13,930 nt of DNA from an uncultured Lysobacteraceae bacterium. GTDB taxonomy: Bacteria; Pseudomonadota; Gammaproteobacteria; Xanthomonadales; Rhodanobacteraceae. The notes under the pieces are model-generated. The model was not told the DNA's origin. It ran no database searches and saw only the letters and a list, made by a program, of their open reading frames with translations. Position 1 is the stretch's first letter; the number at the start of each line of letters is the position of its first letter. A program made the translations under genes and the position numbers. The stretch covers positions 1 through 13,930 of the forward strand of contig CAMLSI010000083.1 in NCBI GenBank assembly GCA_946482585.1, written 5' to 3'. Positions 1 to 7,658 of this stretch are shown here, one piece after another.

Positions 1-1348
1 GCATGAACGCGACCTGCAACTGCAGCGAGGTGTCCATGCTGAGCAGGTTGGGGTACTGGCCGCCGGTATAGGCCATCGGGAACTGGTTGTTGCTGAAGTA
101 CTGTGCGTTGTCGACCGAGTTCACTTCGCACTGGCCGGAGAAGCCGAAGATCGGCGGCGTCGTGCTCGGCGTCGCGGCGAAGCCGACCGGCGGGGCGAAG
201 CCGCCGCCATGGCAGGAAAGACAGGACGACAGCTTGTTGTCGACCGGGCCTGCGAGGCGTTCGTTGCAGCCGAAGTGTTGCGGCGTGCCGATGCCTTTGT
301 TGAGCACGCTCTCGTGCGCCGGGATGCTGCCCGACTGCGCGACCGCCGGGAACGTCCACGGGTCGCTGCCCCATTGCAGGCCGACCGGTTCGAGCTTGTC
401 CCAGGCGGTCTTGCCCTGCTTGTTGCCGTTCCAGGCGAAGGTGCCGAACACCCAGCGCGTCGGCGAGCGCGAGTCGACGACGGCGACGTCGAGCTGGATC
501 AGGCGGACTTCCTGAACTTTTCGTTCACAAAGGAACATGTCGCCCTTCTGCACGTGCCGGTCGGTCTGCCAGGCCGGCGAATCCTTGAGGTAGGACACGT
601 CGGCGGGCGTCGCGGTCGTGAACAGCAACTTCGCGACGACCGTGCCTTCGGGGAACGGCAGGCCGGCCGGTGCGGCGACGCCGCCGTAGTTGCCGGTGAC
701 CGGCACGCCGTTGCGGCCGATGGTACGGCCGATCGACCAGGCGCCCCAGCGGTTGTAGACGCCGAACGCCCAGGTCTCGAAGAACTTGTTCGATTCCTGG
801 CCGTTGGCCAGCAGCAGCTTGCTGACGCCGCGATCGATCTCGACGTCTTCGCCGAAATCGCTGAGCGTGGCGGTGCGTTCGTTGGTCATGCCGTGCACGT
901 ATTCGCGGCCGCGCGTCGGGTCGTAGGCCATCCACGGCACGTGGAACCAGCGGTTCTCGTTGCCGACGGTGGTCTTCCAGCCGATCTCGTTGCGCAGGGC
1001 TTCGTCCTGGCCCTTCTTGACGTAGTCGAGCACGCGCTGGATGTAGTCCGACCACGGCGAACCCCAGGTCGGCGCCGGGCCGTTCAGCGGCAGCGTGAAG
1101 TCCACCTTGAGATCGAGCCAGGTGCACTCGGTCCTGGGACACGCACCCGGGTCCTGCGTCGGGTAGTCGTGCGCGAGCTTGAACGTCGGGCCTTTCCAGC
1201 CCGGCGGCGCGGGCACGACGGCGTTGCGGAACGCGAACGTGCCGGCATCGGGACGCAGCTCGACGGCGGCGCTGTCCTGCGCCTGTGCGCTGAAGGCGGC
1301 GAGCGCGGTGAGCAGAGCAGCGGAAACAGCGGTGGCGGTCTTTGTCAT
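1..1348 (-). CDS. Exported CxxCH (cytochrome c-like) protein, 3' end beyond window
   Basis: The frame is open from an ATG at 1348-1346 to the left edge, giving 449 residues with no stop, so the C-terminus is missing. An AGGAAG ribosome site (1354-1359) lies 5 bases upstream. Residues 1-23 form a signal peptide (hydrophobic core AALLTALAAF, then AQAQ), so the product should be periplasmic. CLSCH at residues 376-380 is a single CxxCH c-type haem-attachment motif. A CPRTEC pair near residues 69-74 could form a disulphide. Segments such as NRWFHVPW, GREYVHGMTNER, WVFGTFAWNG and GLQWGSDPW resemble conserved stretches that I recall from uncharacterised exported bacterial proteins; this is memory, not a search. 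It lies 64 bp downstream of another CxxCH protein gene on the same strand and is probably co-transcribed. Covalent haem binding and electron transfer are inferred; enzymatic function and partner are unknown. Confidence 0.85.
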   Translation of the reverse strand, partial: MTKTATAVSAALLTALAAFSAQAQDSAAVELRPDAGTFAFRNAVVPAPPGWKGPTFKLAHDYPTQDPGACPRTECTWLDLKVDFTLPLNGPAPTWGSPWSDYIQRVLDYVKKGQDEALRNEIGWKTTVGNENRWFHVPWMAYDPTRGREYVHGMTNERTATLSDFGEDVEIDRGVSKLLLANGQESNKFFETWAFGVYNRWGAWSIGRTIGRNGVPVTGNYGGVAAPAGLPFPEGTVVAKLLFTTATPADVSYLKDSPAWQTDRHVQKGDMFLCERKVQEVRLIQLDVAVVDSRSPTRWVFGTFAWNGNKQGKTAWDKLEPVGLQWGSDPWTFPAVAQSGSIPAHESVLNKGIGTPQHFGCNERLAGPVDNKLSSCLSCHGGGFAPPVGFAATPSTTPPIFGFSGQCEVNSVDNAQYFSNNQFPMAYTGGQYPNLLSMDTSLQLQVAFM

Positions 1349-1412
1349 GACGGCTTCCTGTGCGGAGCGGAATCAGAAGGGCGAAAGGCGGTGGTCCGGC
1401 GGCGTGGGCGCG

Positions 1413-2885
1413 TCACCCGGCCCTGTCCGCGGCTTTCTTCGGTCTGTCGGGCGCCTTGATCGGACTGGCGACAGGCTGCGGACTCCAGGCGCGCAGCGCG
1501 AGGATCCAGCTGAAGTCGGCACCGGAACGCTGCGCGCCCTGGTGACAGTTCTGGCAGCTGTCGTACTGGTGGTAGGTCTCCATCGTCACGTTGGAAACCT
1601 GGCATTGCGGAAACGCGAGCCCGCCCTGCGCCGGCGGCGTGCCGTCCTCGCAACCGAAGTCGTTGTTGAGCGGCGTCGTCGGCGGCACCGACGGCGCGGT
1701 CGACCATTGCGTGCCGATCAGTACGTAGTTCTCCCAGACGGTGCCCTTGAGCAATTGCCGGTAGCGCGCGTTGATCTCGGTCGTGGAATTGCCGGCCGGC
1801 GTACTCGGGATCGCGGACAGGCGCACGACGTTGATCGGCGCGGGATCGTAGTCGTTCGGTCCGGGCACGCGGCTCGAACCGGGATGGTCGGCCGGATTGG
1901 AACGTGGAATCTTTTGCTTTTTGTACAGTTCCGGGTCGTAGTACGACGCGAGCATGTCTGGCGGCGTGGTCGGATCCTCGCCGAGATTGTCGACCTGCTC
2001 GAACGTGGACCAGACCCACTGCGGGAAGTCCGCGGTCTTGTGCGCAATGTGGAAGCCGACGAGGCCGGCCTTCATCGGTTCGCAGTCGCAGGTCGTGCGG
2101 CCGCCGCTCTCGGTCCTGCAGGTGCCGGGCTTGGCCGCGAGCGCATCGACGGCGAAGAAGCGCGAATGGAATTTCTGCGGCACCTTCGCGAGATTGCGCC
2201 AGGCGGCCTTGACCTCGATCGAGCCGAGCTGGTCGGCCGAACTGGCCGGGAAGCTGATGCCGGGCTTGCCGCTCGCGGGCCAGTTGCTGCGGTTGTAGTA
2301 GCCGTTGCTGCGCACGTAGTCGTATTCGACGCGGTTCACGCGCACTTCGAAGCGCGTGAAATAGCCGGTCTGGTCCGGCAGCGGGCCGGCGAAGGCTTCA
2401 TCGATCTCGTCGGCGATGCTGCCGAATTCGCTGGTCATGTCCAGGCGCGGACGCTTGTCGTCCGCGGGCACGTTGCGGCAGACCGCATAGCCGTTGGGCT
2501 GGTCCCAGGCCGGCGGTTCGCTGCCGTTCTGCGGATAGAGGTCGAACGCGGTCTTCCAGCGCATCCAGGCCGGCGCGAAGCGCGTGTCGTACTTGCCGAA
2601 CACGCTGGGGTTGTGCGGCTCGTACGGCTCGCCTTTACCCTCGGCCAGCGACGGCCACATCACGGCGATGAAGTTCTGCCAGGCGAAGGTGTCGAACATC
2701 GGCCGCGTGTCGATCGGAAACGCGGAGAACGGAAACGTCGGCACGGTGCGCGGAACGTCGCCGTCCAGAGTGGGCTTGAGCTTGGAATAGTCGGGCGTGG
2801 TCTGCGCCGAAACCGGGCTCGCGCAAAACGCGAACAAGAGCACGCCGAACGCGGCGCAGCGCGCCGCATTGCCATCACGTCGCAT
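1413..2885 (-). CDS. Exported CxxCH (mono-haem cytochrome c-like) protein
   Basis: This is a complete 490-residue protein. The ATG at 2885-2883 was chosen because a GGGGAG ribosome site lies 7 bases upstream (2893-2898) and a signal peptide follows immediately (hydrophobic core FGVLLFAFCASPVSA, cleavage near residue 27). The longer upstream frame lacks these signs. Visible landmarks are FDTFAWQNFIAVMWP (about 65-78), VGFHIAHKT followed by PQWVWSTFEQVDN (about 276-300), and CQNCH at 444-448, a single haem c attachment motif close to the C-terminus. Other cysteines (256, 266, 268, 412, 428) could form disulphides. The AWQNF and WVWSTFEQVDN blocks look like a recurring, largely uncharacterised family of exported haem proteins. 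The gene is the first of a probable two-gene operon and is divergent from a diguanylate cyclase gene. A periplasmic redox role is inferred; substrate and partner are unknown. The long plus-strand frame across it is a shadow. Confidence 0.88.
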   Translation of the reverse strand: MRRDGNAARCAAFGVLLFAFCASPVSAQTTPDYSKLKPTLDGDVPRTVPTFPFSAFPIDTRPMFDTFAWQNFIAVMWPSLAEGKGEPYEPHNPSVFGKYDTRFAPAWMRWKTAFDLYPQNGSEPPAWDQPNGYAVCRNVPADDKRPRLDMTSEFGSIADEIDEAFAGPLPDQTGYFTRFEVRVNRVEYDYVRSNGYYNRSNWPASGKPGISFPASSADQLGSIEVKAAWRNLAKVPQKFHSRFFAVDALAAKPGTCRTESGGRTTCDCEPMKAGLVGFHIAHKTADFPQWVWSTFEQVDNLGEDPTTPPDMLASYYDPELYKKQKIPRSNPADHPGSSRVPGPNDYDPAPINVVRLSAIPSTPAGNSTTEINARYRQLLKGTVWENYVLIGTQWSTAPSVPPTTPLNNDFGCEDGTPPAQGGLAFPQCQVSNVTMETYHQYDSCQNCHQGAQRSGADFSWILALRAWSPQPVASPIKAPDRPKKAADRAG

Positions 2886-2944
2886 CGGTTTTCTCCCCTT
2901 GTGCCGCGGGCATTGCGCCGCGCAGCGCGTATAACAGTGAACCT

Positions 2945-2962
2945 TTGACAATAGGGTGTCAA
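2945..2962. promoter_or_regulatory. Perfect palindrome in divergent control region
   Basis: TTGACA (2945-2950), six spacer bases and TGTCAA (2957-2962) form a perfect inverted repeat with 6-bp arms. It sits between the divergent CxxCH operon (start 2885) and the diguanylate cyclase gene (start 3155). Each arm, read outward on its own strand, matches a consensus -35 hexamer. On the plus strand a weak -10 (AATTTG, 2968-2973) follows after 17 bases. On the minus strand TTATAC (2934-2929) follows after 22 bases, which is too far for an ordinary sigma-70 promoter. The site may be a dimeric regulator's operator, overlapping -35 elements, or both. The regulator cannot be named. Confidence 0.4.
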
Positions 2963-3154
2963 TGCGGAATTTGTGTTGATAGGCAGCGCCGCGAAAGGCC
3001 GCTTCGATGTCCCGAGAGGCGGCATGGACGCGCTCCCGGAGCAGCCTCCGCGCACGAATCGGGAGCATGCCGCTCGCTGTCGCGCGCCGGCGCGTTTCGC
3101 ATGGTCCGGCCGGTGTTGCTACGATGCCGCAGGAGCGGTTTCGGGGGAGATTCG

Positions 3155-5989
3155 ATGCGGCTGCGTGCGGTGATTCGCGGCTTCGCGGGCGCAGTGCTGT
3201 GGCTCTGCGCCACGGCGCTCGGGGCCGCCACGCCGCTGATGACGCGCTTCACGCCGGACCTCGATGTCTATCCGCAGTATTTCGCCGTCGCGCGCAGCGA
3301 CGACGGGCTGCTCTATGTCGGCGCGAGCGACGCGATCCTGCGTTTCGACGGCGTGCGCTGGGAGTCGATCGCGCTGCCGCGGCCGGGCACGGTGCGCGCG
3401 CTGCTGCGCGACCGCCGCGGCCGGCTCTGGTACGGCGCGACGGAGAGTTTCGGCCGCATCGAGCGCACGCCCGAGGGCGGCGAGCGTCTCGTCGACTTTT
3501 CCGGCGCCTTCGCGGCCGACGTCGGCGCGCAGGGCTTCGTCGACATCTGGGACATCGTCGAGCACGGCGACAGCGTGTATTTCCGCGCGCTGCGCTGGTT
3601 GTTCGAGGTCGACGCGGACGGCCGCCGGCGCGGCGTGTGGCATGCGCCGGACCGCTTCGGCGGCATCGTCGAGCATGCGGGCCAGCTCGTCGTGAACTGG
3701 CGCGGCGAAGGACTGAAGCGGCGCGTCGGCGACCGCTTCGAGCTGATTCCCGGCGGCGCCGACTTCGCCGGGGAGCCCGCGTTCGCGCTGCTGTCGCTCG
3801 ACGCGCACCGGCTGCTCGTGCACGACCAGACGCCGCGGCTCGTCGTGCTCGAGGACGGCAAGACGCGGCCGCTGCTCGGCGACGGCGATACGCGCCACTT
3901 CAACGACGGCATCGTGCTCGATGCGAAGCACGCCGCCTATGCGGGCGACGACGGCATGCTGCGCGTCGTCGACGTGGACACCGGTGCCGTGCAGCGCATC
4001 GGCCTCGGTACCACGTTCCAGGGGAGTCTCGTCGTCGATCGCGACGGCGCCCTGCTCGTCGCCGACGATGCCGGCGTCGTGCGATTGCCGTGGCCCGTGG
4101 CATGGAACGCGTACGGTGCCGACGACGGCATTCGCGGCAGCGTGCACGACGTGCAGTACGACGACGGCCGGCTGCGGCTCCTGACGACGATCGGCGAATT
4201 GACCGCAGGCTGGGGCGACGGCGGCGCGGCGCAGCCGTTCGCCGCCGATCGCGATTACGAAGGCGAAGCCTGGAGCCGCCTGCCGGACGGCGCGGCGAGT
4301 CTGCTGGCCGACAGTTACGGCCTGCAGCTCGGCGACGGCACGCGGGTCGGCCCCGACGATCTGTATCCGCGCGTGCTCGTGCGCTCCCGCTTCGATCCCG
4401 CGCGGGCCTGGGTCGGCACCGAAAGCGGCTTCGGCCTGCTGCGGCGCGAGGCCGACGGCTGGCACCTCGCGGCGCGCCACACCGAGCTGCAGGCGCGTGT
4501 CGTCAGTCTCGTCGACAGCGCCGCGGACTCCGCCTGGCTCGGCAGCGACGATCGCGGCCTGATGCGCGTGCTGCTGGCCGCCGATCCGGCGCAGCCACCG
4601 CGCATCGAGCGTTTCGCGGCGCAGCTCGGTATCGGCGAACAGGATGCCGCCATCGTCAGCGAACTCGGTGGCGCGTTGTTCGCGAGCACCGAACGCGGCG
4701 TGTTTCGCTGGGACGGTGCGCGCTTCGTCGCCGATCCGCTCGACGGTCTGGCGGCGCTGCTCCCGGCCCGGGAGATCGTGCGCCTGCGCGATGGCGTCGA
4801 TGGCGTGGCCTGGGCGTTCAGCTACCGCAGCGTCTACAAGCGCGACGGCGCGCGGCGCTGGCAGCGCGTCGACAGCGTGGATCGCGGTTCGGGCGCGATC
4901 GAAGTGCTGACCGCGCTGCCCGACGGCGATGTCGTCGTCGGCAGCGACGGCCGCCTGCTGCACTACGACGCCGCCGCCGCGCCGGAACGTCCGCTCGAGG
5001 CGACGCTGCGTCTGCAGTCGGTGCAATTGCAGCGCCGCGACGGCACGAATCGCGCGTTGCGGCTGGACGGCACCGCCGAAGTCGATTACGGCGCGGGTTC
5101 GCTGCTGTTCCGCGTCGCGCTGGTCGACCTCCGGTTGACGACCCCGCCGCAGTTCCAGGCGCGCGTCGTCGGTCTCGACGAAGGCTGGTCCGACTGGAGC
5201 CCGCGCGCCGAATTCAGCTACGCGCAACTGCCGCCGGGCGACTACCGTTTCGAAGTGCGCGCCCGTGCGGGCAGCGGCCAGGAGTTTCCGGCGCGGACAC
5301 TGGACCTGCGCGTCGTGCCGCGCTGGTATCAGCGCGCCGGCGTGCAGGCGCTGTTCGTGCTGCTGGCGATCGCGATCGTCGCGTTCGTGCTGAGTCTGGG
5401 CCTGCGCGCGCGCATACGCCGGCTCGACGCGCGCAACCGGCAATTGCAGGCGCTCGTGCGTGCGCATACCGCCGAACTCGAACAGGCCAACACGCAGTTG
5501 CGCGATCTCGCCGAGCGCGACGGACTGACCGGCGTGGCGAACCGGCGGCGCTTCGACGCGTTCCTGACCGGCGTCCTCCAAGCCGCCGCGCAGACGCGTC
5601 GCCCGGTCGCCGTGCTGCTCGCCGACGTCGATCATTTCAAGGCCTACAACGATGCGCACGGCCATCTCGCCGGCGACATCGTGTTGCGCTGCGTCGCCGC
5701 GGCGCTGGTGCGCGGCGTCCGCGACAACACGCTCGTCGCGCGCTTCGGCGGCGAGGAGTTCTGCCTCGTCGTGCCGCACTGCGATCTCGCCGCGGCGGGT
5801 GAGCTCGGCAGGCGGCTCTGCATCGCCGTGGCCGATACCTGCGAGGTGACCGTGTCGATCGGCGCGGCGGCGACCTTGCCCGACGGGTCCGGCGCGGCCG
5901 AAGCGCTGCTGGCGCGCGCCGATGCGGCGCTGTATCGCGCCAAGCGCGAAGGCCGCAACCGGGTGGCGCTCGCGAATGCGCCGGAATAG
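3155..5989 (+). CDS. Membrane diguanylate cyclase with periplasmic propeller and Y_Y_Y domain
   Basis: The 944-residue product is predicted to make c-di-GMP from two GTP at the inner membrane. The ATG at 3155 is preceded by GGGGGAG (3143-3149) and followed by a signal peptide (about 1-24). The periplasmic part has beta-propeller repeats of the two-component regulator type (about 30-610; e.g. DGLLYVGASDAILRFDG, RGRLWYGATESFGRI) and a Y_Y_Y domain (about 620-723, including GDYRFEVRARAG). One membrane helix (about 730-750) leads to a coiled coil (about 751-788) and a C-terminal GGDEF domain starting at DGLTG (789). Metal-site residues D824 and D826 (ADVDHFK) and the signature GGEEF (865-869) are intact, so activity is expected. 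The allosteric inhibitory site, normally RxxD nine to six residues before the signature, reads RDNT, so product inhibition may be weak. The ligand sensed by the propeller is unknown. It is divergent from the CxxCH operon and ends at its own terminator. Confidence 0.93.
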   Translation: MRLRAVIRGFAGAVLWLCATALGAATPLMTRFTPDLDVYPQYFAVARSDDGLLYVGASDAILRFDGVRWESIALPRPGTVRALLRDRRGRLWYGATESFGRIERTPEGGERLVDFSGAFAADVGAQGFVDIWDIVEHGDSVYFRALRWLFEVDADGRRRGVWHAPDRFGGIVEHAGQLVVNWRGEGLKRRVGDRFELIPGGADFAGEPAFALLSLDAHRLLVHDQTPRLVVLEDGKTRPLLGDGDTRHFNDGIVLDAKHAAYAGDDGMLRVVDVDTGAVQRIGLGTTFQGSLVVDRDGALLVADDAGVVRLPWPVAWNAYGADDGIRGSVHDVQYDDGRLRLLTTIGELTAGWGDGGAAQPFAADRDYEGEAWSRLPDGAASLLADSYGLQLGDGTRVGPDDLYPRVLVRSRFDPARAWVGTESGFGLLRREADGWHLAARHTELQARVVSLVDSAADSAWLGSDDRGLMRVLLAADPAQPPRIERFAAQLGIGEQDAAIVSELGGALFASTERGVFRWDGARFVADPLDGLAALLPAREIVRLRDGVDGVAWAFSYRSVYKRDGARRWQRVDSVDRGSGAIEVLTALPDGDVVVGSDGRLLHYDAAAAPERPLEATLRLQSVQLQRRDGTNRALRLDGTAEVDYGAGSLLFRVALVDLRLTTPPQFQARVVGLDEGWSDWSPRAEFSYAQLPPGDYRFEVRARAGSGQEFPARTLDLRVVPRWYQRAGVQALFVLLAIAIVAFVLSLGLRARIRRLDARNRQLQALVRAHTAELEQANTQLRDLAERDGLTGVANRRRFDAFLTGVLQAAAQTRRPVAVLLADVDHFKAYNDAHGHLAGDIVLRCVAAALVRGVRDNTLVARFGGEEFCLVVPHCDLAAAGELGRRLCIAVADTCEVTVSIGAAATLPDGSGAAEALLARADAALYRAKREGRNRVALANAPE

Positions 5990-5996
5990 CCGGCGA

Positions 5997-6025
5997 TTGT
6001 CGCGCGCGTCGCCGTGGCGCAAGAT
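5997..6025 (+). promoter_or_regulatory. Candidate sigma-70 promoter for the 6055 gene cluster
   Basis: TTGTCG (5997-6002) and CAAGAT (6020-6025) are separated by 17 bases and lie 30 bases before the ATG at 6055. The -10 match is weak, and the element overlaps the hairpin that terminates the preceding gene. It is suggested mainly because that terminator would leave the downstream cluster without read-through and no ribosome site is evident. Confidence 0.25.
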
Positions 6026-6038
6026 GCGCGGCGTTTTT
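6010..6038 (+). terminator. Intrinsic terminator after the diguanylate cyclase gene
   Basis: CGCC (6010-6013) pairs with GGCG (6030-6033), and GCGCA (6017-6021) pairs with TGCGC (6025-6029) around an AGA loop, with a three-base bulge (GTG) on the left arm. Five T residues (6034-6038) follow directly. It lies 20 bases after the cyclase stop codon, so it should separate that gene from the 6055 cluster. Confidence 0.7.
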
Positions 6039-6054
6039 CGATTGCGCGCGCGCC

Positions 6055-6462
6055 ATGCTGTCGAGCGGAACCCTGCGTTTCAGTCCTGAACTTCGTCCCG
6101 GTTCGCACCGGCGTCGCGACGGCGGCAGCACGCGCTGGTGGCTGATCATCGACGGCGATCCCGAGCTCGGGCGCTATCTGCGGCATCAGTACTGGATCGC
6201 GCACCGGCGCGTGCGCAGTCTGCAGAGTCCGCTCTGGGGCACGCACGTTTCGGTCATTCGCGGAGAAGCACCGGCCGACGCGTCGCTCTGGGGGCGCCAA
6301 GACGGCGAGCGCGTGGCATTCGAAGTCGATCCCCTGCCGCAGGAAACGCGCGGCTATGTCTGGTACCCCGTGCGCTGCGAGGCCGCACTGGATCTGCGTG
6401 AACGCCTCGGACTGCCGCGCGAGCCGGCGCCGCCGCTGCATCTGACGATCGGCAACGGCTGA
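6055..6462 (+). CDS. 2H phosphoesterase-like protein, 'Swiss Army Knife' RNA-repair-like
   Basis: This small cytoplasmic protein has 135 residues and no signal peptide or membrane segment. The two short histidine motifs that define 2H phosphoesterases are present: HVSV at 64-67 (inside PLWGTHVSVIRGE) and HLTI at 129-132 (inside PLHLTIGNG at the C-terminus). WWLIIDGDPELGRYLRHQYW (about 28-47) fits the N-terminal part of the family I recall as Swiss Army Knife RNA-repair-like proteins. 2H enzymes act on 2'-5' or cyclic phosphodiester bonds in RNA or nucleotides; the substrate here is unknown. The start is the first ATG of the frame and gives a length usual for the family, although no clear ribosome site is visible. 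It heads a run of four same-strand genes and is separated from the upstream cyclase gene by a terminator. Confidence 0.8.
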   Translation: MLSSGTLRFSPELRPGSHRRRDGGSTRWWLIIDGDPELGRYLRHQYWIAHRRVRSLQSPLWGTHVSVIRGEAPADASLWGRQDGERVAFEVDPLPQETRGYVWYPVRCEAALDLRERLGLPREPAPPLHLTIGNG

Positions 6463-6532
6463 TGCGGCGCGTTCGACCCCGCGCGCGCCGTTGCGTCGAT
6501 ACACTCGCGTCGCCCCTCGCCCGGACCTGGAC

Positions 6533-7282
6533 ATGTTGCGTGGATTCGCCGTGCTGTCGCTCTTCGCTGCCGCGGGAATCGCGGCAGTCGCACTCCAGCC
6601 GGTCGCCGGGCGCACGCTCATGAACGCGATCGACGCCAATGCCGCGACACGCGCCGGCGATGCGGCGCGGCGCGTGACGCCGGCACTGCAGCGCGACCTG
6701 CGCCCGCTCGGGCTCGAATTCGGCGCCGCCGTGTTCGTACGCATCTTCAAGCGCGAGGGCGAGCTCGAACTCTGGATGGCCGGCCGCGACGGCGGCTATC
6801 GCCTGTTCCGCACCTATCCGATCTGCCGCTATTCGGGAGAGCTCGGTCCCAAGCGGCGGCAGGGCGACAACCAGGCGCCCGAAGGTTTCTATCGTGTCGC
6901 GCGCGGGCAACTCAACCCGGCCAGCCGCTACCACCTCGCGTTCAACCTCGGCTATCCGAACGCCTACGAGCGCGCCCACGGCTATACCGGCGACTTCCTC
7001 ATGGTCCACGGCAACTGCGTCTCGATCGGCTGCTATGCGATGGGCGATGCCGCGATCGAGGAAATCTACACGCTCGCCGACGCGGCGCTGCGCGCGGGCC
7101 AGCCGGCATTCGAGGTGCATGCGTTTCCGTTCCGGCTCGCCGACGCGGCGCTCGCCGCGGAACGCGCTTCGCCCTGGTTCGATTTCTGGTCCGAGCTCAA
7201 GCCCGGGTACGATGCGTTCGAGCGCGCGCGCCGGCCGCCGCGCGTGGACGTGCGGAACCGGCGCTATCGCATCGAAGGGTAG
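6533..7282 (+). CDS. YafK/DpaA-like L,D-transpeptidase-fold protein
   Basis: The 249-residue exported or membrane-anchored protein has a YkuD-type (L,D-transpeptidase) catalytic domain. The N-terminus has a hydrophobic segment (about 4-24, AVLSLFAAAGIAAVAL). The active-site motif HGNCVSIGCYAM spans 159-170, with H159 and catalytic C167. APEGFYRV, FNLGYPNAYE and PICRYSGELGPK are typical of the YafK branch, whose E. coli member (246 aa) detaches Braun lipoprotein from peptidoglycan. The same reaction here, or another DAP-linked cleavage or crosslink, is inferred. The ATG at 6533 was preferred because the signal segment starts there. An in-frame TTG at 6491 would add 14 mostly polar residues, and neither start has a strong ribosome site. 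It follows the 2H phosphoesterase gene by 70 bp. A TACACT element (6500-6505) could be a -10 box but lacks a partner. Confidence 0.88.
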   Translation: MLRGFAVLSLFAAAGIAAVALQPVAGRTLMNAIDANAATRAGDAARRVTPALQRDLRPLGLEFGAAVFVRIFKREGELELWMAGRDGGYRLFRTYPICRYSGELGPKRRQGDNQAPEGFYRVARGQLNPASRYHLAFNLGYPNAYERAHGYTGDFLMVHGNCVSIGCYAMGDAAIEEIYTLADAALRAGQPAFEVHAFPFRLADAALAAERASPWFDFWSELKPGYDAFERARRPPRVDVRNRRYRIEG

Positions 7283-7289
7283 GGGGCAG

Positions 7290-7658
7290 ATGACGACCTT
7301 GGAGTCAGCACGGCTGGACGCGATCTGCGCGCAGTGGCCCGGCGTGAGTACGGCGCTGAAGTGGGAGGTCGACCTGGTCTACAGCGTGGCCGGCAAGATG
7401 TTCGCGGTCTACTGCACGCTCGGCGTCGAGCGCGGCCGCGTCTCATTCAAGGTCGACGCCGACCGCTTCTTCGAACTGACCGAGCAGCCCGGGTTCATGC
7501 CGGCGCCGTACATGGCGCGCGCGTTCTGGGTCACGCTGACCGAGCCCGACCGCCTCGCGCCCGGCGAACTCGAAGCGTTCCTGCGCCGCTCCTACGAGCT
7601 CGTCGTCGACAAGCTGCCGCCCAAGGCGCAGCGGGAGCTCGGGCGGCCGGCCCCATGA
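7290..7658 (+). CDS. YjbR/MmcQ-family protein
   Basis: The 122-residue cytoplasmic protein matches the YjbR (MmcQ/CyaY-like fold) family in length and sequence pattern: an N-terminal helix, then WEVDLVYSVAGKMFAVY (about 25-41), RVSFKVDADRFFEL (about 50-63), and a late helical stretch ELEAFLRRSYELVVDKLP. Family members are thought to bind DNA or ligands, but no precise function is established, so none is assigned. The start is well supported: AGGGGG (7281-7286), overlapping the previous stop codon, lies just upstream of the ATG. Only 7 bp separate it from the transpeptidase-fold gene, and its stop overlaps the next start (ATGA, 7655-7658). This indicates one transcript with translational coupling. 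Confidence 0.85.
   Translation: MTTLESARLDAICAQWPGVSTALKWEVDLVYSVAGKMFAVYCTLGVERGRVSFKVDADRFFELTEQPGFMPAPYMARAFWVTLTEPDRLAPGELEAFLRRSYELVVDKLPPKAQRELGRPAP

Noticed and set aside
209..2948. Long plus-strand frames at 209-1459 and 1179-2948
   Set aside because: They run antisense to the two CxxCH genes, overlap each other, and lack signal sequences, domains or ribosome sites.
3120..3125. TACGAT as a -10 box for the diguanylate cyclase gene
   Set aside because: No acceptable -35 lies 16-18 bases upstream, so the call would rest on a single short hexamer.
3007..5802. 931-residue alternative plus-strand frame inside the cyclase gene
   Set aside because: It is an Arg/Ala-rich frame-shifted reading of the cyclase sequence with no recognisable motif.
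3119..6022. 967-residue open frame on the minus strand
   Set aside because: It is fully antisense to the diguanylate cyclase, whose domains, ribosome site and signal peptide are all in the plus-strand frame. The antisense product shows no domain.
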